Position numbers and translations under genes: made by a program. From assembly GCF_900105555.1 (NCBI RefSeq), contig NZ_FNTZ01000001.1, positions 2,170,001-2,234,000 on the forward strand: a DNA stretch of 64,000 nucleotides. Reading direction: 5' to 3'. This stretch comes from Pseudomonas coleopterorum. Its GTDB lineage: Bacteria > Pseudomonadota > Gammaproteobacteria > Pseudomonadales > Pseudomonadaceae. Positions 26,323 through 34,610 of this stretch are shown here, piece after piece. Numbering within the stretch: the first letter of the stretch is position 1; every line of letters starts with the position of its first letter. A model generated the notes under the pieces. That model saw only the letters and a program-made list of their open reading frames with translations. It searched no databases and was not told where the DNA came from.

Positions 26323-27876
26323 TCAAGTGATCGCACCGATCTGCCATGGCACAAACTCGTTCTGGCCGTAGCCATGCTGTTCGCTTTTGCTTTTGTCACC
26401 CGAGGCGATCCGCAGCATCATCCGGAAGATGTACTCGCCACGTTCTTCGATGGTCATGGAACCGTCGGCAATCCCGCCGCAGTTGACGTCCATGTCTTCT
26501 TCCTGGGTTTCCCAAAGACGACTGTTGGTGGCCAGCTTGATCGAGGGCGAGGGGGCACAGCCATACGCCGAACCGCGCCCGGTGGTAAAGGCAATCAGGT
26601 TGGCCCCGCCTGCGACCTGGCCGGTGGCCGAGATAGGGTCATAGCCGGGCGTGTCCATGAACACCAAGCCGTGTGCCTTGACCGTTTCCGCGTATTCGTA
26701 GACATCCACCAGGTCGGTGGAGCCTGCCTTGGCCACCGCTCCCAGGGACTTTTCCAGAATCGTGGTCAAACCACCGGCCTTGTTGCCTGCTGAAGGATTG
26801 TTGTTCAGCTCGGCATCCATACGCTTGCAATAGGCTTCCCACCACTGAATCCGTGCGATGAGCTTTTCTCCGACGCTTCGACTTACGGCACGGCGGGTCA
26901 GCAGGTGCTCGGCGCCATACACCTCTGGTGTCTCCGACAGAATGGCGGTGCCTCCTGCGGCCACCAGACGATCGACTGCATTGCCCAATGCGGGGTTGGC
27001 CGTGATACCGGAGTATCCATCCGATCCACCGCACTGCAGGCCGACGACCAAGTGCTTGGCGCTGACTGGCTCGCGGTTGACCTGGTTGGCTTCGGCCAAC
27101 AGCGACTTGACCTGGGCGATGCCGCTGGCAATGGTTTTGGACGTGCCGCCTGTGCCCTGAATGGTGAATGTACGCAGCGAATCGCTGCTGGTCAGGCCCT
27201 GGGCCGCCAGCAGATCCGGAATCTGGTTGGTCTCGCAACCCAGGCCTATCATCAGCACCGAGGCGAAGTTGGGGTGAACGGCATACCCGCCCAGCGTCCT
27301 GCGCAACATGGCCAAGGCCTCGCCACCGGGGTCCACCGCGCAGCCCACACCGTGGGTCAGTGCGACGACGCCGTCGACATTGGGGTACTCGATCAATGCT
27401 TCCGGGTGGATGTCGCGGCGGAAATAGTCGGCAATGGCCCGTGCCACGGTCGCCGAGCAGTTGACGGATGTCAGGATGCCGATGTAGTTGCGTGTCGCCA
27501 CGCGGCCATCGGCGCGTACGATTCCCATGAACGTTGCTTCTGTAGGCAAGGGTCTGCCTTTGGCGTCGACACCGAAGGCATAATCCCGAGAGAAATCGCC
27601 CATGACCACGTTGTGGACGTGCACGTGTTGTCCGGCGGAGATTGGCTGACTCGCGAAACCGATGATCTGCCCGTAACGGCGCACTGGCTGACCCACGGCT
27701 ATAGGCCGAGCCGCCACTTTGTGTCCAGAAGGCACAGGCTCCAACACCTCGATACCTTCGTTGAGCACCAGACCTTTGACCAGCGGTTGCCGCGCAATCA
27801 ACACATCGTCCAGCGTGTTAAGTCTTATCACGGCATTGGCAGCAGTTTCGCTGCCTGTTGTAGTTATGAGTTGCAT
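26323..27876 (-). CDS. garD: Galactarate/altronate-type dehydratase (GarD/UxaA family)
   Basis: A 517-residue dehydratase that removes water from a hexaric acid such as galactarate, close in length to E. coli GarD (523). It has the N-terminal SAF-type domain (about 10-100) and the conserved core FMGIVRADGRVATRNYIGI and VNCSATVA. Further conserved stretches are HGVGCAVDPGG, LGLQCGGSDGYSGITANPALG (written in pieces, LQCGGSDGYSG) and FTTGRGSAYG. UxaA-type altronate dehydratase is a related alternative. The neighbouring GudP-like transporter and KGSADH favour a hexaric acid. The ATG at 27876 follows GAGG. No separate 5-keto-4-deoxyglucarate dehydratase gene is seen here, so that step is supplied elsewhere or by the GguC-like protein. 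Confidence 0.88.
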   Translation of the reverse strand: MQLITTTGSETAANAVIRLNTLDDVLIARQPLVKGLVLNEGIEVLEPVPSGHKVAARPIAVGQPVRRYGQIIGFASQPISAGQHVHVHNVVMGDFSRDYAFGVDAKGRPLPTEATFMGIVRADGRVATRNYIGILTSVNCSATVARAIADYFRRDIHPEALIEYPNVDGVVALTHGVGCAVDPGGEALAMLRRTLGGYAVHPNFASVLMIGLGCETNQIPDLLAAQGLTSSDSLRTFTIQGTGGTSKTIASGIAQVKSLLAEANQVNREPVSAKHLVVGLQCGGSDGYSGITANPALGNAVDRLVAAGGTAILSETPEVYGAEHLLTRRAVSRSVGEKLIARIQWWEAYCKRMDAELNNNPSAGNKAGGLTTILEKSLGAVAKAGSTDLVDVYEYAETVKAHGLVFMDTPGYDPISATGQVAGGANLIAFTTGRGSAYGCAPSPSIKLATNSRLWETQEEDMDVNCGGIADGSMTIEERGEYIFRMMLRIASGDKSKSEQHGYGQNEFVPWQIGAIT

Positions 27877-27931
27877 CACGGTTGCCTCGCTTTTGCAATG
27901 GGCGCAATGGGAATGGAGCCTGCAGGGCAGC

Positions 27932-29257
27932 TCACGCCAATCCACGCTCGCGATAATCGATAAGGCTGGAGAAAAGCATTAATCCCGACGCCATGACCAC
28001 GAAGAAAATCAGTGCCAGGAAGTACGAGCCGGTGTATTGCACGATCAAGCCGATCAAAATGGGTACGATCACGCCGACCATGTTCCCGCAGAAGTTCATG
28101 CTTCCGCCAAGCACGCCGGCTTTGGACTGGCCGCCGAGGATGGCTGGCAGGCACCAGTACATGCCGCACCAGCGAATGAAGAACAGCGCCACGCACAGCA
28201 GCGAAATCACGGTCAGCGCGTCGCTGCTGTAAGCCACGGCGAGAATGCAGATGGCGGCAATCGCTGCAGAACCTGCGAACATGCTGCGCATGACGGTATT
28301 AGGTTGGCCGCCGGCCGCTTTCCATTTGTCGGAGATCCAGCCGCCGAACAATTCGCCGATGAAACCGCACATGAAGATCAGAAAGGTCGCACCGCCCATG
28401 GCCTTGATGTCTAGGTTATGAGCTTTGTGCAAGTAGCTCGGCATCCAGGTGAGCAGCCCGTAGAACACGCTGTTGTAGCAGGCATACCCGGCAAACATGG
28501 CCAGCACCGAACGGCTTTTGAGCAGTTCCTTGAGGACCGCTTTGCGCCCACCCGTGGCTTCTCGGGCCGCTTCATTGGCCTCGGTAATGTAAGCCAGCTC
28601 TGCGGCGTTTACCTTGGGGTGTTCACTTGGATGGTTTCTGATGTACCACCAGGCCCATATCCCGGCGACCATGGTGCCAACGCCGGCAATGACGAACGCG
28701 ATGCGCCACGAGTCGAGCCAGGTGATCAATCCTGCGATCAGAATGGCGCCGAACGCAGTACCCAGTGGTGCGCCGCCATCGACCAGGGTTGCGCCGCGCC
28801 CACGCTCGTTGGGCGTAAGCCAGGCACCGTTGAGCTTGGCTCCGGCGGGCATGATCGGCGACTCGGCGACGCCCAGCCCGATACGCGTGATCAGCAAGGT
28901 GACCCAATTGTGTGCGGCGCCTGCAAGGGCCTGGAAAAGTCCCCAGCCAACGGTTGCGATGCCGACGATGTTGCGGGTCTGAAAGCGGTCGAGCAGCATA
29001 CCGCCAGGAATCTGCATCAATGCATACGACCAGAAAAACGCACTGAGCATCAATCCCTCAAGCGCCGGCGTCATGTTGAAATCAGCGGAGATCAGCGGCA
29101 GCGCCACCGACAGCGAGGCGCGGTCGATGTAGTTGATCGCCGAGAGGAGTAGTAGCAGCAGGAATATCCGCCAGCGCACCGTGGTTGGACGTGCACTCGC
29201 CGCATTCGTCGATGCAGCAGCCGTAGCGACCTGTACATTGCCAGTGGTCATATTCAT
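27932..29257 (-). CDS. MFS sugar-acid transporter (GudP/GarP-like, anion:cation symporter family)
   Basis: A 441-residue inner-membrane symporter with 12 predicted helices. Family hallmarks: INYIDRASLSVALPLI at helix 1, FFWSYALMQIPGGMLLDRF at helix 2, and RIGLGVAESPIMPAGAKL. WLTPNERGRGATLVDGGAPLGTAFG is typical of glucarate/galactarate importers. The ATG follows GAGTGAG. It lies between the dehydratase and the GguC-like gene in the same direction, so it likely imports the sugar acid degraded by the operon. Confidence 0.9.
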   Translation of the reverse strand: MNMTTGNVQVATAAASTNAASARPTTVRWRIFLLLLLLSAINYIDRASLSVALPLISADFNMTPALEGLMLSAFFWSYALMQIPGGMLLDRFQTRNIVGIATVGWGLFQALAGAAHNWVTLLITRIGLGVAESPIMPAGAKLNGAWLTPNERGRGATLVDGGAPLGTAFGAILIAGLITWLDSWRIAFVIAGVGTMVAGIWAWWYIRNHPSEHPKVNAAELAYITEANEAAREATGGRKAVLKELLKSRSVLAMFAGYACYNSVFYGLLTWMPSYLHKAHNLDIKAMGGATFLIFMCGFIGELFGGWISDKWKAAGGQPNTVMRSMFAGSAAIAAICILAVAYSSDALTVISLLCVALFFIRWCGMYWCLPAILGGQSKAGVLGGSMNFCGNMVGVIVPILIGLIVQYTGSYFLALIFFVVMASGLMLFSSLIDYRERGLA

Positions 29258-29321
29258 CTCACTCTTATGTTTATTATGAAATGCGTTATTTGCAGGTGGC
29301 CCCCTCAGGGACTTCTACCCG

Positions 29322-30320
29322 TCACAGTGATTTCACGTCGCCAACGCTGAACGCCGAGGCGGCAACGTCGATGGTATTAACCAGAGGTTTGCCGAACTCG
29401 TTCATGCTGACTTCGAAGCGATCGCCCGGCTGGGTTTTCACATTGTCCGCTACGGACAGGGTAGCCGTGCCGAAGAAGTGCACATGCACATCCCCCGGAC
29501 GCAGGAACTGGTTGTACTTGAAATGGTGATACTCAAGGTTCGTCAGGCTGTGGCACATGTTGTCCTCGCCACTGAGGAATTCTTTTTCCCATAACACCTT
29601 GCCATCGCGCCAGATCCGGCTGGTACCGACCAAGTCGCGGGGTAATTCACCTACACGCAGCTCGGGCCCATAGGCGCAGTTACGCAACTTCGAATGCGCC
29701 AGATACAGGTAGTTGCGACGCTCCATGACGTGGTCCGAGAACTCGTTGCCCAATGCGAAACCCAACCGGTATGGCTTGCCGTCTTCACCGATCACGTAGA
29801 GGCCGGTCAGCTCAGGTTCCTCGCCCGCATCCTCGGCGAAGGGAGGTGACTGGAAGGCCTGGCCTGGACGTACCACGATCGAGCCGTCGCCCTTGTAGAA
29901 CCATTCAGGCTGAGCGCCGACGGTACCGGCTGCCGGGCGGCCACCGTCGATACCCCATTGGAACATCCGTGCCGTGTCAGTCAGTGCGGCCTGATCGTCA
30001 AGCTTGTTCTGGTGCATCTTGTCGCGAGTCGAAGCGCTACCCAAATGCGTGAGGCCAGTGCCACTGATCAGGCAGTGAGCCGGGTCTTCATGGTCCAGTG
30101 GCGGCAGCACACGGCAGGCCTCCAGCAGCTGGGTATAACTTTCTGCACCCAGCGCGGTGCCCACGCTCTGTATTTCCTGCTGCAGGCTACGGCCGTTGGC
30201 GATCGCGGCCAGAGCCAGGGTGCGAGTACTGGCAGTACCTTTGATGACTTGGATCGAGTCACCTTCGACCGCGCCCACGCGGCGTTCGCCGGAGGCATCT
30301 TCAAACTGGATCAAGCGCAT
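29322..30320 (-). CDS. GguC/AraD1-like fumarylacetoacetate hydrolase-fold protein
   Basis: A 332-residue protein with the FAH fold, first gene of the sugar-acid operon. MRLIQFEDASGERRVGAVEG is the family opening. Metal-site and core features include CLISGTGLTHLGSASTRDKMH, EPELTGLYVIGEDGKPYRLGF and HFFGTATLSVADNVK. The AraD1/GguC group includes 2-keto-3-deoxy-L-arabonate dehydratases, which feed 2-oxoglutarate semialdehyde to KGSADH. Such activity on a 2-keto-3-deoxy sugar acid would complete the pathway here. This is inference from family and context. The ATG at 30320 faces the LysR gene across a 103-bp promoter region. Confidence 0.83.
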   Translation of the reverse strand: MRLIQFEDASGERRVGAVEGDSIQVIKGTASTRTLALAAIANGRSLQQEIQSVGTALGAESYTQLLEACRVLPPLDHEDPAHCLISGTGLTHLGSASTRDKMHQNKLDDQAALTDTARMFQWGIDGGRPAAGTVGAQPEWFYKGDGSIVVRPGQAFQSPPFAEDAGEEPELTGLYVIGEDGKPYRLGFALGNEFSDHVMERRNYLYLAHSKLRNCAYGPELRVGELPRDLVGTSRIWRDGKVLWEKEFLSGEDNMCHSLTNLEYHHFKYNQFLRPGDVHVHFFGTATLSVADNVKTQPGDRFEVSMNEFGKPLVNTIDVAASAFSVGDVKSL

Positions 30321-30404
30321 GGTGAGTCCTTGATTTGTTGTTATCGTTGGGCCCACTTTAAATTTCCATGACCTTGTTGCCTAATGAGAGTTACGACCCT
30401 AGCG

Positions 30405-30419
30405 ATAACTTTTAGGTAT
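30405..30419. promoter_or_regulatory. Probable LysR-regulator binding box
   Basis: ATAACTTTTAGGTAT: an AT-N11-AT interrupted dyad with 4 of 5 arm positions paired (ATAAC / GGTAT), ending five bases before the LysR ATG at 30424. It sits in the divergent promoter shared with the sugar-acid operon, the usual place for a LysR T-N11-A site. Confidence 0.55.
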
Positions 30420-30423
30420 ACCC

Positions 30424-31353
30424 ATGCTCCCGTCCGTTTCAACGATCGTCTCTCGCCTGCGGCTCAAACAACTGAGACTGTTGATTGCTCTCGACGAGCA
30501 TGGCTCTGTGCGCAAAGCTTCCGAAATCATGGCGTTGTCGCAACCGGGCGCCACCAAAGCATTGCAGGAAATCGAGGCCGTCTTCGGCTCTAGCCTCTTC
30601 GAACGCACCAGCAAAGGTCTGGAGGCCAACGATCTGGGGCGCTGCGTCATTCGCTATGCGCGTTTGATCCACACCGATCTGGAGCATCTTCGCGAAGAAA
30701 TGGTCGGGATCCTAAAAGGGCAAGGCGGCCGCCTGGCCATCGGCACGATCATGGGGGCTGTGCCGGCGCTGGTAGATAGCCTGGGACGATTGCGTGAAAA
30801 ACAACCGGAGCTGTCGATCAGCATCGTCGAGGACACCAGTTCGCGACTATTGAGCTTGCTGGATCAGGGGAGGTTAGACGTCGCGATCTGCCGAACCAGC
30901 GTGAGCCCACGCCCTGGTGCCTATACGACGCGCTTCCGCGCCCAGGAATCTCTGGTAGTAGTCACCAGCCCTGCCCATCGCCTGGCGCATGCGCAGGATC
31001 TGCAATTGGCCGACCTGATGGACAGCCGCTGGGTCGTCTTCCCGGTGAACATGCCCATGCGCTTGACACTGGAGCGAGAGTTTCGTCAGGTAGGCCTGAG
31101 TTTCCCGCTCTACGCGATCGAAACCTCTTCGACGTTCACGACGTTATCTTTGTTGCTCAAAGACCCCAACCTGGTGGCCGTGATGCCAAACGACGTCGCC
31201 CAAACAGCGCTGGACCACGGCATGTTGGTCAAGCTGGCGCTGACCATCGAATCAACTAGCGAGCCTTATGAGATCGTCACCCGGGCCAACGTTGAATACA
31301 CGGCCTCGATGGTCTTGCTGATTGAGGAGATGACCGGGGCGGGTTTGCGCTGA
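30424..31353 (+). CDS. LysR-family regulator of the sugar-acid operon (GguR-like)
   Basis: A 309-residue LysR protein. The winged helix-turn-helix lies in about residues 10-70 (LKQLRLLIALDEHGSVRKAS, LSQPGATKALQEIE, LFERTSKGLEAND), with an effector-binding domain at about 95-300 (RLAIGTIMGAVPALVDSLG). It resembles the GbpR/GguR branch that controls sugar and sugar-acid catabolism. It is divergent from the GguC-like/MFS/GarD/KGSADH operon and most likely activates it in response to a pathway intermediate. It would also control its own synthesis through the box overlapping its leader. Confidence 0.88.
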   Translation: MLPSVSTIVSRLRLKQLRLLIALDEHGSVRKASEIMALSQPGATKALQEIEAVFGSSLFERTSKGLEANDLGRCVIRYARLIHTDLEHLREEMVGILKGQGGRLAIGTIMGAVPALVDSLGRLREKQPELSISIVEDTSSRLLSLLDQGRLDVAICRTSVSPRPGAYTTRFRAQESLVVVTSPAHRLAHAQDLQLADLMDSRWVVFPVNMPMRLTLEREFRQVGLSFPLYAIETSSTFTTLSLLLKDPNLVAVMPNDVAQTALDHGMLVKLALTIESTSEPYEIVTRANVEYTASMVLLIEEMTGAGLR

Positions 31354-31452
31354 CCCTTCAGGAAGGTTCGCCGGGCGTGATCCAGAACATTGCTAGAAAT
31401 GATCTTGCCGGTGACTTGCGACTGCCTCATATACGGAGCATGATGCCTCCAA

Positions 31453-31475
31453 TATAGGGTAGGGGGGTAGGGTAT
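31453..31475 (+). promoter_or_regulatory. DmeR/RcnR-type operator overlapping the start codon
   Basis: TATAGGGTAGGGGGGTAGGG leads directly into the ATG at 31474: a G6 tract flanked by GTA/TA elements, the arrangement bound by RcnR/DmeR-type CsoR-family repressors. The same G-rich stretch is the only possible ribosome-binding sequence, so the repressor would cover both transcription and the leader. Confidence 0.7.
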
Positions 31476-31749
31476 GGCACACACCAAAGCGGCGAAAGAA
31501 CAGTTGCTCAAACGGGTCAAACGTATCGCCGGCCAGGTCCAGGCCATCGAACGGGCACTCGAGGACGACGCCGACTGTGCAAAGACCCTTCATTTGGTGG
31601 CAGCCACCCGCGGCGCCATGAACGGTTTACTTGACGAGATCCTCGAGGACCATGCCTGGGAGCACGTTGCCAAGCCTGGCTTGAGCGATGAAGAACGAGC
31701 CAAAGGCACAGAGGAACTGCTCGAAGCCGTTCGCCGCTATGGAAAATGA
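31474..31749 (+). CDS. dmeR: Nickel/cobalt-sensing repressor, RcnR/DmeR type (CsoR/FrmR family)
   Basis: A 91-residue all-helical repressor. It carries the complete RcnR metal-site set: His3, Cys35, His60 and His64. That set separates Ni/Co sensors from the formaldehyde sensor FrmR and the copper sensor CsoR. RVKRIAGQVQAIERALE is the family signature. It precedes, and overlaps by 11 bases, a cation-diffusion-facilitator gene. A G-tract operator covers its start. On metal binding it should release DNA and allow export of Co/Ni. Confidence 0.9.
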   Translation: MAHTKAAKEQLLKRVKRIAGQVQAIERALEDDADCAKTLHLVAATRGAMNGLLDEILEDHAWEHVAKPGLSDEERAKGTEELLEAVRRYGK

Positions 31750-32680
31750 CATCGCCATGACCAATGCCTCGCTCCAGCACAGCCACAGTCATGACTTCCT
31801 CGGCGTTGACCATGATCACAACGCTCGGCGTACGCTGTGGGTTGTAGCCCTCACCGTGGTGATGATGATCGGCGAAATCGCGGCCGGTTACTTCACCGGT
31901 TCGATGGCATTGCTTGCCGACGGTTTCCATATGGCCACCCATGCAGCTGCATTGGGAATATCCGCGGCAGCCTACGAATTTGCACGCAAACACGCGGCCA
32001 ACGATGCCTTCAGTTTCGGCACGGGCAAGGTAGGGGATCTGGGTGGGTTCGCCTCAGCGCTCGTTCTGGGTCTGGTTTCAGCGGGTATCGGCGTCGAGTC
32101 GGTCATGCGCTTGTTCCAACCGACGTCGGTTCAGTTTGGCACCGCGACGCTTATTGCGGTTGTCGGCTTGATCGTCAATATCATCAGTGCGCTACTGCTA
32201 TCGGCCAGCGGTCACAGCCATGGTCATGGTCACGATGATCATCATCACCACGAACCGGCCCATGGTACGGACAACAACCTGCGCTCGGCTTACGTGCACG
32301 TCATGGCTGATGCAGTCACGTCGGTGCTGGCCATCGCTGCATTGCTGGCCGGCAAGTTCCTGGGTTGGGTGTGGCTCGACCCATTGATCGGCCTGGTAGG
32401 CGCCGTGGTCATCGCCCGCTGGGCGTATTCATTGATGAGGGACACCGCGGCTGTCCTGCTCGACAGAACAGACGAGCATGTGGCGCAGGAAATTCGCGAA
32501 CTGCTGCAGGGCGAAGGTATTGAAATCACCGACCTGCACGTCTGGCGGGTCGGTCCGCAAGCGCGAGCGGCGATTGTCAGCGTGCATGGCGATTCTGGAC
32601 GCTCTGCAGATGACGTTCGGGCCGCACTGAAATCTGTGCATGAGATCAGTCACCTGACAGTTGAATATCGACTGGCATGA
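31739..32680 (+). CDS. dmeF: Cation diffusion facilitator, DmeF-like Co/Ni efflux
   Basis: A 313-residue inner-membrane metal/H+ antiporter with six helices. HSHSHDF near the N-terminus and a His-rich loop (SGHSHGHGHDDHHHHEPAHG) between helices 4 and 5 bind metal. Transport-site residues are in LLADGFHMATHAAAL (helix 2) and HVMADAVTSVLAIAAL (helix 5). The C-terminal cytoplasmic domain (VAQEIRELLQGEGIEITDLHVWRVG) is typical. HMATH in helix 2 fits the DmeF group. An alternative start is ATG 31757. Cotranscribed with the DmeR-like sensor. Confidence 0.9.
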   Translation: MENDIAMTNASLQHSHSHDFLGVDHDHNARRTLWVVALTVVMMIGEIAAGYFTGSMALLADGFHMATHAAALGISAAAYEFARKHAANDAFSFGTGKVGDLGGFASALVLGLVSAGIGVESVMRLFQPTSVQFGTATLIAVVGLIVNIISALLLSASGHSHGHGHDDHHHHEPAHGTDNNLRSAYVHVMADAVTSVLAIAALLAGKFLGWVWLDPLIGLVGAVVIARWAYSLMRDTAAVLLDRTDEHVAQEIRELLQGEGIEITDLHVWRVGPQARAAIVSVHGDSGRSADDVRAALKSVHEISHLTVEYRLA

Positions 32681-32716
32681 CACCTGCGCGGCGCAGATTT
32701 CATCTACTTGAATTCA

Positions 32717-32735
32717 TAGCCCGCATGGCGGGCTA
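32717..32735. terminator. Hairpin between the CDF and SDR genes
   Basis: Perfect 8-bp stem TAGCCCGC / GCGGGCTA with an ATG loop. The stem can be extended by TTCA / TGAA with a one-base bulge. It lies between two convergent genes and probably terminates both. Confidence 0.7.
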
Positions 32736-32776
32736 CTGAATCCGGTCCTGAACTGAAACCAGCGATCCATCCTCGA

Positions 32777-33574
32777 TCAGTTCTGCAGCGCCTGCACCGA
32801 ACCGCCGTCGACGCGGAGGTTGCTGCCGTTGATGAAGGACGCGCGTTCAGACACCAGCAGCGCGATGGCGGCAGCCACTTCTTCTGGCTTGCCCCGACGT
32901 TTCTGGACGATGCCAGGACGCTCTTCTTCAAGGAAGCTTTCAATGGCTTCTTCGAAGGACACACCCAGCTCTTCGGCGCGCTTCTTCATCATCCCGTCGG
33001 TCATGGGTGTCTCGATGAACGCTGGAGCCACGGTATTGCACAGCACGCCGTGAGCAGCTTCCTTGTACGACAGGTTCTTGATGAACGCACCCAGCGAGGC
33101 CTTGGCGGTGTTGTAGACCGCTTCTTCCCAGTACGGCTGCACGGCGTTTTCGGAGGTGATGCAGACGAAGCGGCCCCAGTTGCGGGTGCGCATATCAGGG
33201 ATGGTTGCCCGAGCGACGCGGACGGCAGAGAAGAAGTCCGTGTTCCAGGCTTCCAGGTAGTCCTCGTCCGAGAGCTCCAGCGGATCGCCCTTGGCACCCG
33301 TGACGCCCGCAGTGTGAACGACGATGTCGATCTTGCCGAACTTGTCCCGACCGGCCTCGACGACGCGCGCGACCTGGTCCTGCTGGGTCATGTCGGCGGC
33401 CACGAACACGCTGTCGGCTTTCAACCAGGTGTAAGCCTCTTCCAGCTTCTTCTGGTCCATGTCACTCAACACCAGTTGCACGCCTTCTTCGTGCAGCTGT
33501 CTGGCAGTCGCCAAGCCAACGCCGCCGCTGGCACCGGTAATGAGTGCAACGCGGCCTTTGATTCCCAGATCCAT
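32777..33574 (-). CDS. Short-chain dehydrogenase/reductase
   Basis: A 265-residue classical SDR. Cofactor motif TGASGGVGLATA near residue 14, VVHTAGVTGAKG (NAG-equivalent), catalytic Ser in ITSENAVQ, and Tyr/Lys in YNTAKAS. The C-terminal NGSNLRVDGGS is standard. The ATG at 33574 has an excellent GAGGTGAAT leader, so it is preferred over the TTG at 33589. Same strand as the alpha/beta hydrolase, 77 bases downstream of it, possibly cotranscribed. Substrate unknown. Confidence 0.9.
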   Translation of the reverse strand: MDLGIKGRVALITGASGGVGLATARQLHEEGVQLVLSDMDQKKLEEAYTWLKADSVFVAADMTQQDQVARVVEAGRDKFGKIDIVVHTAGVTGAKGDPLELSDEDYLEAWNTDFFSAVRVARATIPDMRTRNWGRFVCITSENAVQPYWEEAVYNTAKASLGAFIKNLSYKEAAHGVLCNTVAPAFIETPMTDGMMKKRAEELGVSFEEAIESFLEEERPGIVQKRRGKPEEVAAAIALLVSERASFINGSNLRVDGGSVQALQN

Positions 33575-33651
33575 ATTCACCTCGCTCAACGATTATGCCG
33601 ACATGGCGGCGTTCAAATGCATGTTTCAAACCGGGTGTAGCTAGAAGATGG

Positions 33652-34410
33652 TCATTTGCTGCACTGTTCCCTCGCGAACGTCAGCATCAACTTCGCCAGC
33701 GCCTGAGGCGTCTGCATCGGCATCAGATGACCTGCGTTCGGAATGACTTCCAACGTACTGTGCGTAAAGGCCGCTAGCGTGGTCCGGCGCTGCTCTTCGG
33801 GCCCCGGTACCTGCTCATCGAGCTCGCCACAGACCAGTAGCACCGGGTAATCGATCGTGCCCAATCGGGCAGTCCAGTCTTCACGACTGCCGTGATCGAC
33901 CCAAGCGCGCCAGGCATCGAGGTTCAGCCGTTGGGCATCGGCAATGGCGACTTCGCGAACGTCGTCAGGCAGGCGCAATGTGCTGGATTCATCGACGAAG
34001 GCTTCAGCCTCGGGACGCGTCTTGGCATAAGCGCGTTGCTGGTCTCGGTCGGCATCGCTCATCGGCTGTGGGCCGGGGGGCGAGGGCGCGACCAGTACAA
34101 GCCCAGTCAGGTAGTCGGGCCGGCGTGACGCCAGCACCACGGCGACCTTGCCTGTCATCGAATGACCCACCAACACGCAGTTCGTCAGGCCCAGTTCCCG
34201 GATGCAGTGATCCACGTGCTCGACCATCGCTTCGACGGTATAGCCCTCGACCTGCGCCGCATCGCCGAATCCCGGCGTGTTGATCGCTATGCACTCATGT
34301 TCGCCGTCGAGATAGGGAAGGGTAGGAAACCAGGTGCGGTGGGACCCGCCCAGGTAATGCATCAGCACGAAGGTGGGTGCCCCGTGGCCTTGTCTGCTGT
34401 GTGGAAGCAT
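33652..34410 (-). CDS. Alpha/beta hydrolase
   Basis: A 252-residue alpha/beta-hydrolase-fold enzyme. The oxyanion region is MHYLGGSHRTWFPT and the nucleophile elbow VGHSMTGK (Ser in G-x-S-x-T). The acid is in VCGELDEQVPGPEEQ and the His in PNAGHLMPMQTP. No signal peptide is seen from the ATG at 34410, so it is cytoplasmic. Likely an esterase or carbon-carbon bond hydrolase; the family name cannot be narrowed. It precedes the SDR gene on the same strand. Confidence 0.87.
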   Translation of the reverse strand: MLPHSRQGHGAPTFVLMHYLGGSHRTWFPTLPYLDGEHECIAINTPGFGDAAQVEGYTVEAMVEHVDHCIRELGLTNCVLVGHSMTGKVAVVLASRRPDYLTGLVLVAPSPPGPQPMSDADRDQQRAYAKTRPEAEAFVDESSTLRLPDDVREVAIADAQRLNLDAWRAWVDHGSREDWTARLGTIDYPVLLVCGELDEQVPGPEEQRRTTLAAFTHSTLEVIPNAGHLMPMQTPQALAKLMLTFAREQCSK

Positions 34411-34610
34411 GGATATGACTCGTGAGGGTTTGCCAATTGAGCGGGGCGACGAAAGCAAAGTTCAGTCGGATTGCGACGGGCAAGCGGGGCGTAGCGGGCA
34501 CGCGATGGAGGTAAGGAAGTGGCGTCGAAGCGGTAGATGTTCGACACCGCCCGAATGCATGGGCGTTACTGGCGGCATGGCTGATATGTCCAGCCTCGCC
34601 GCCGGCTACT

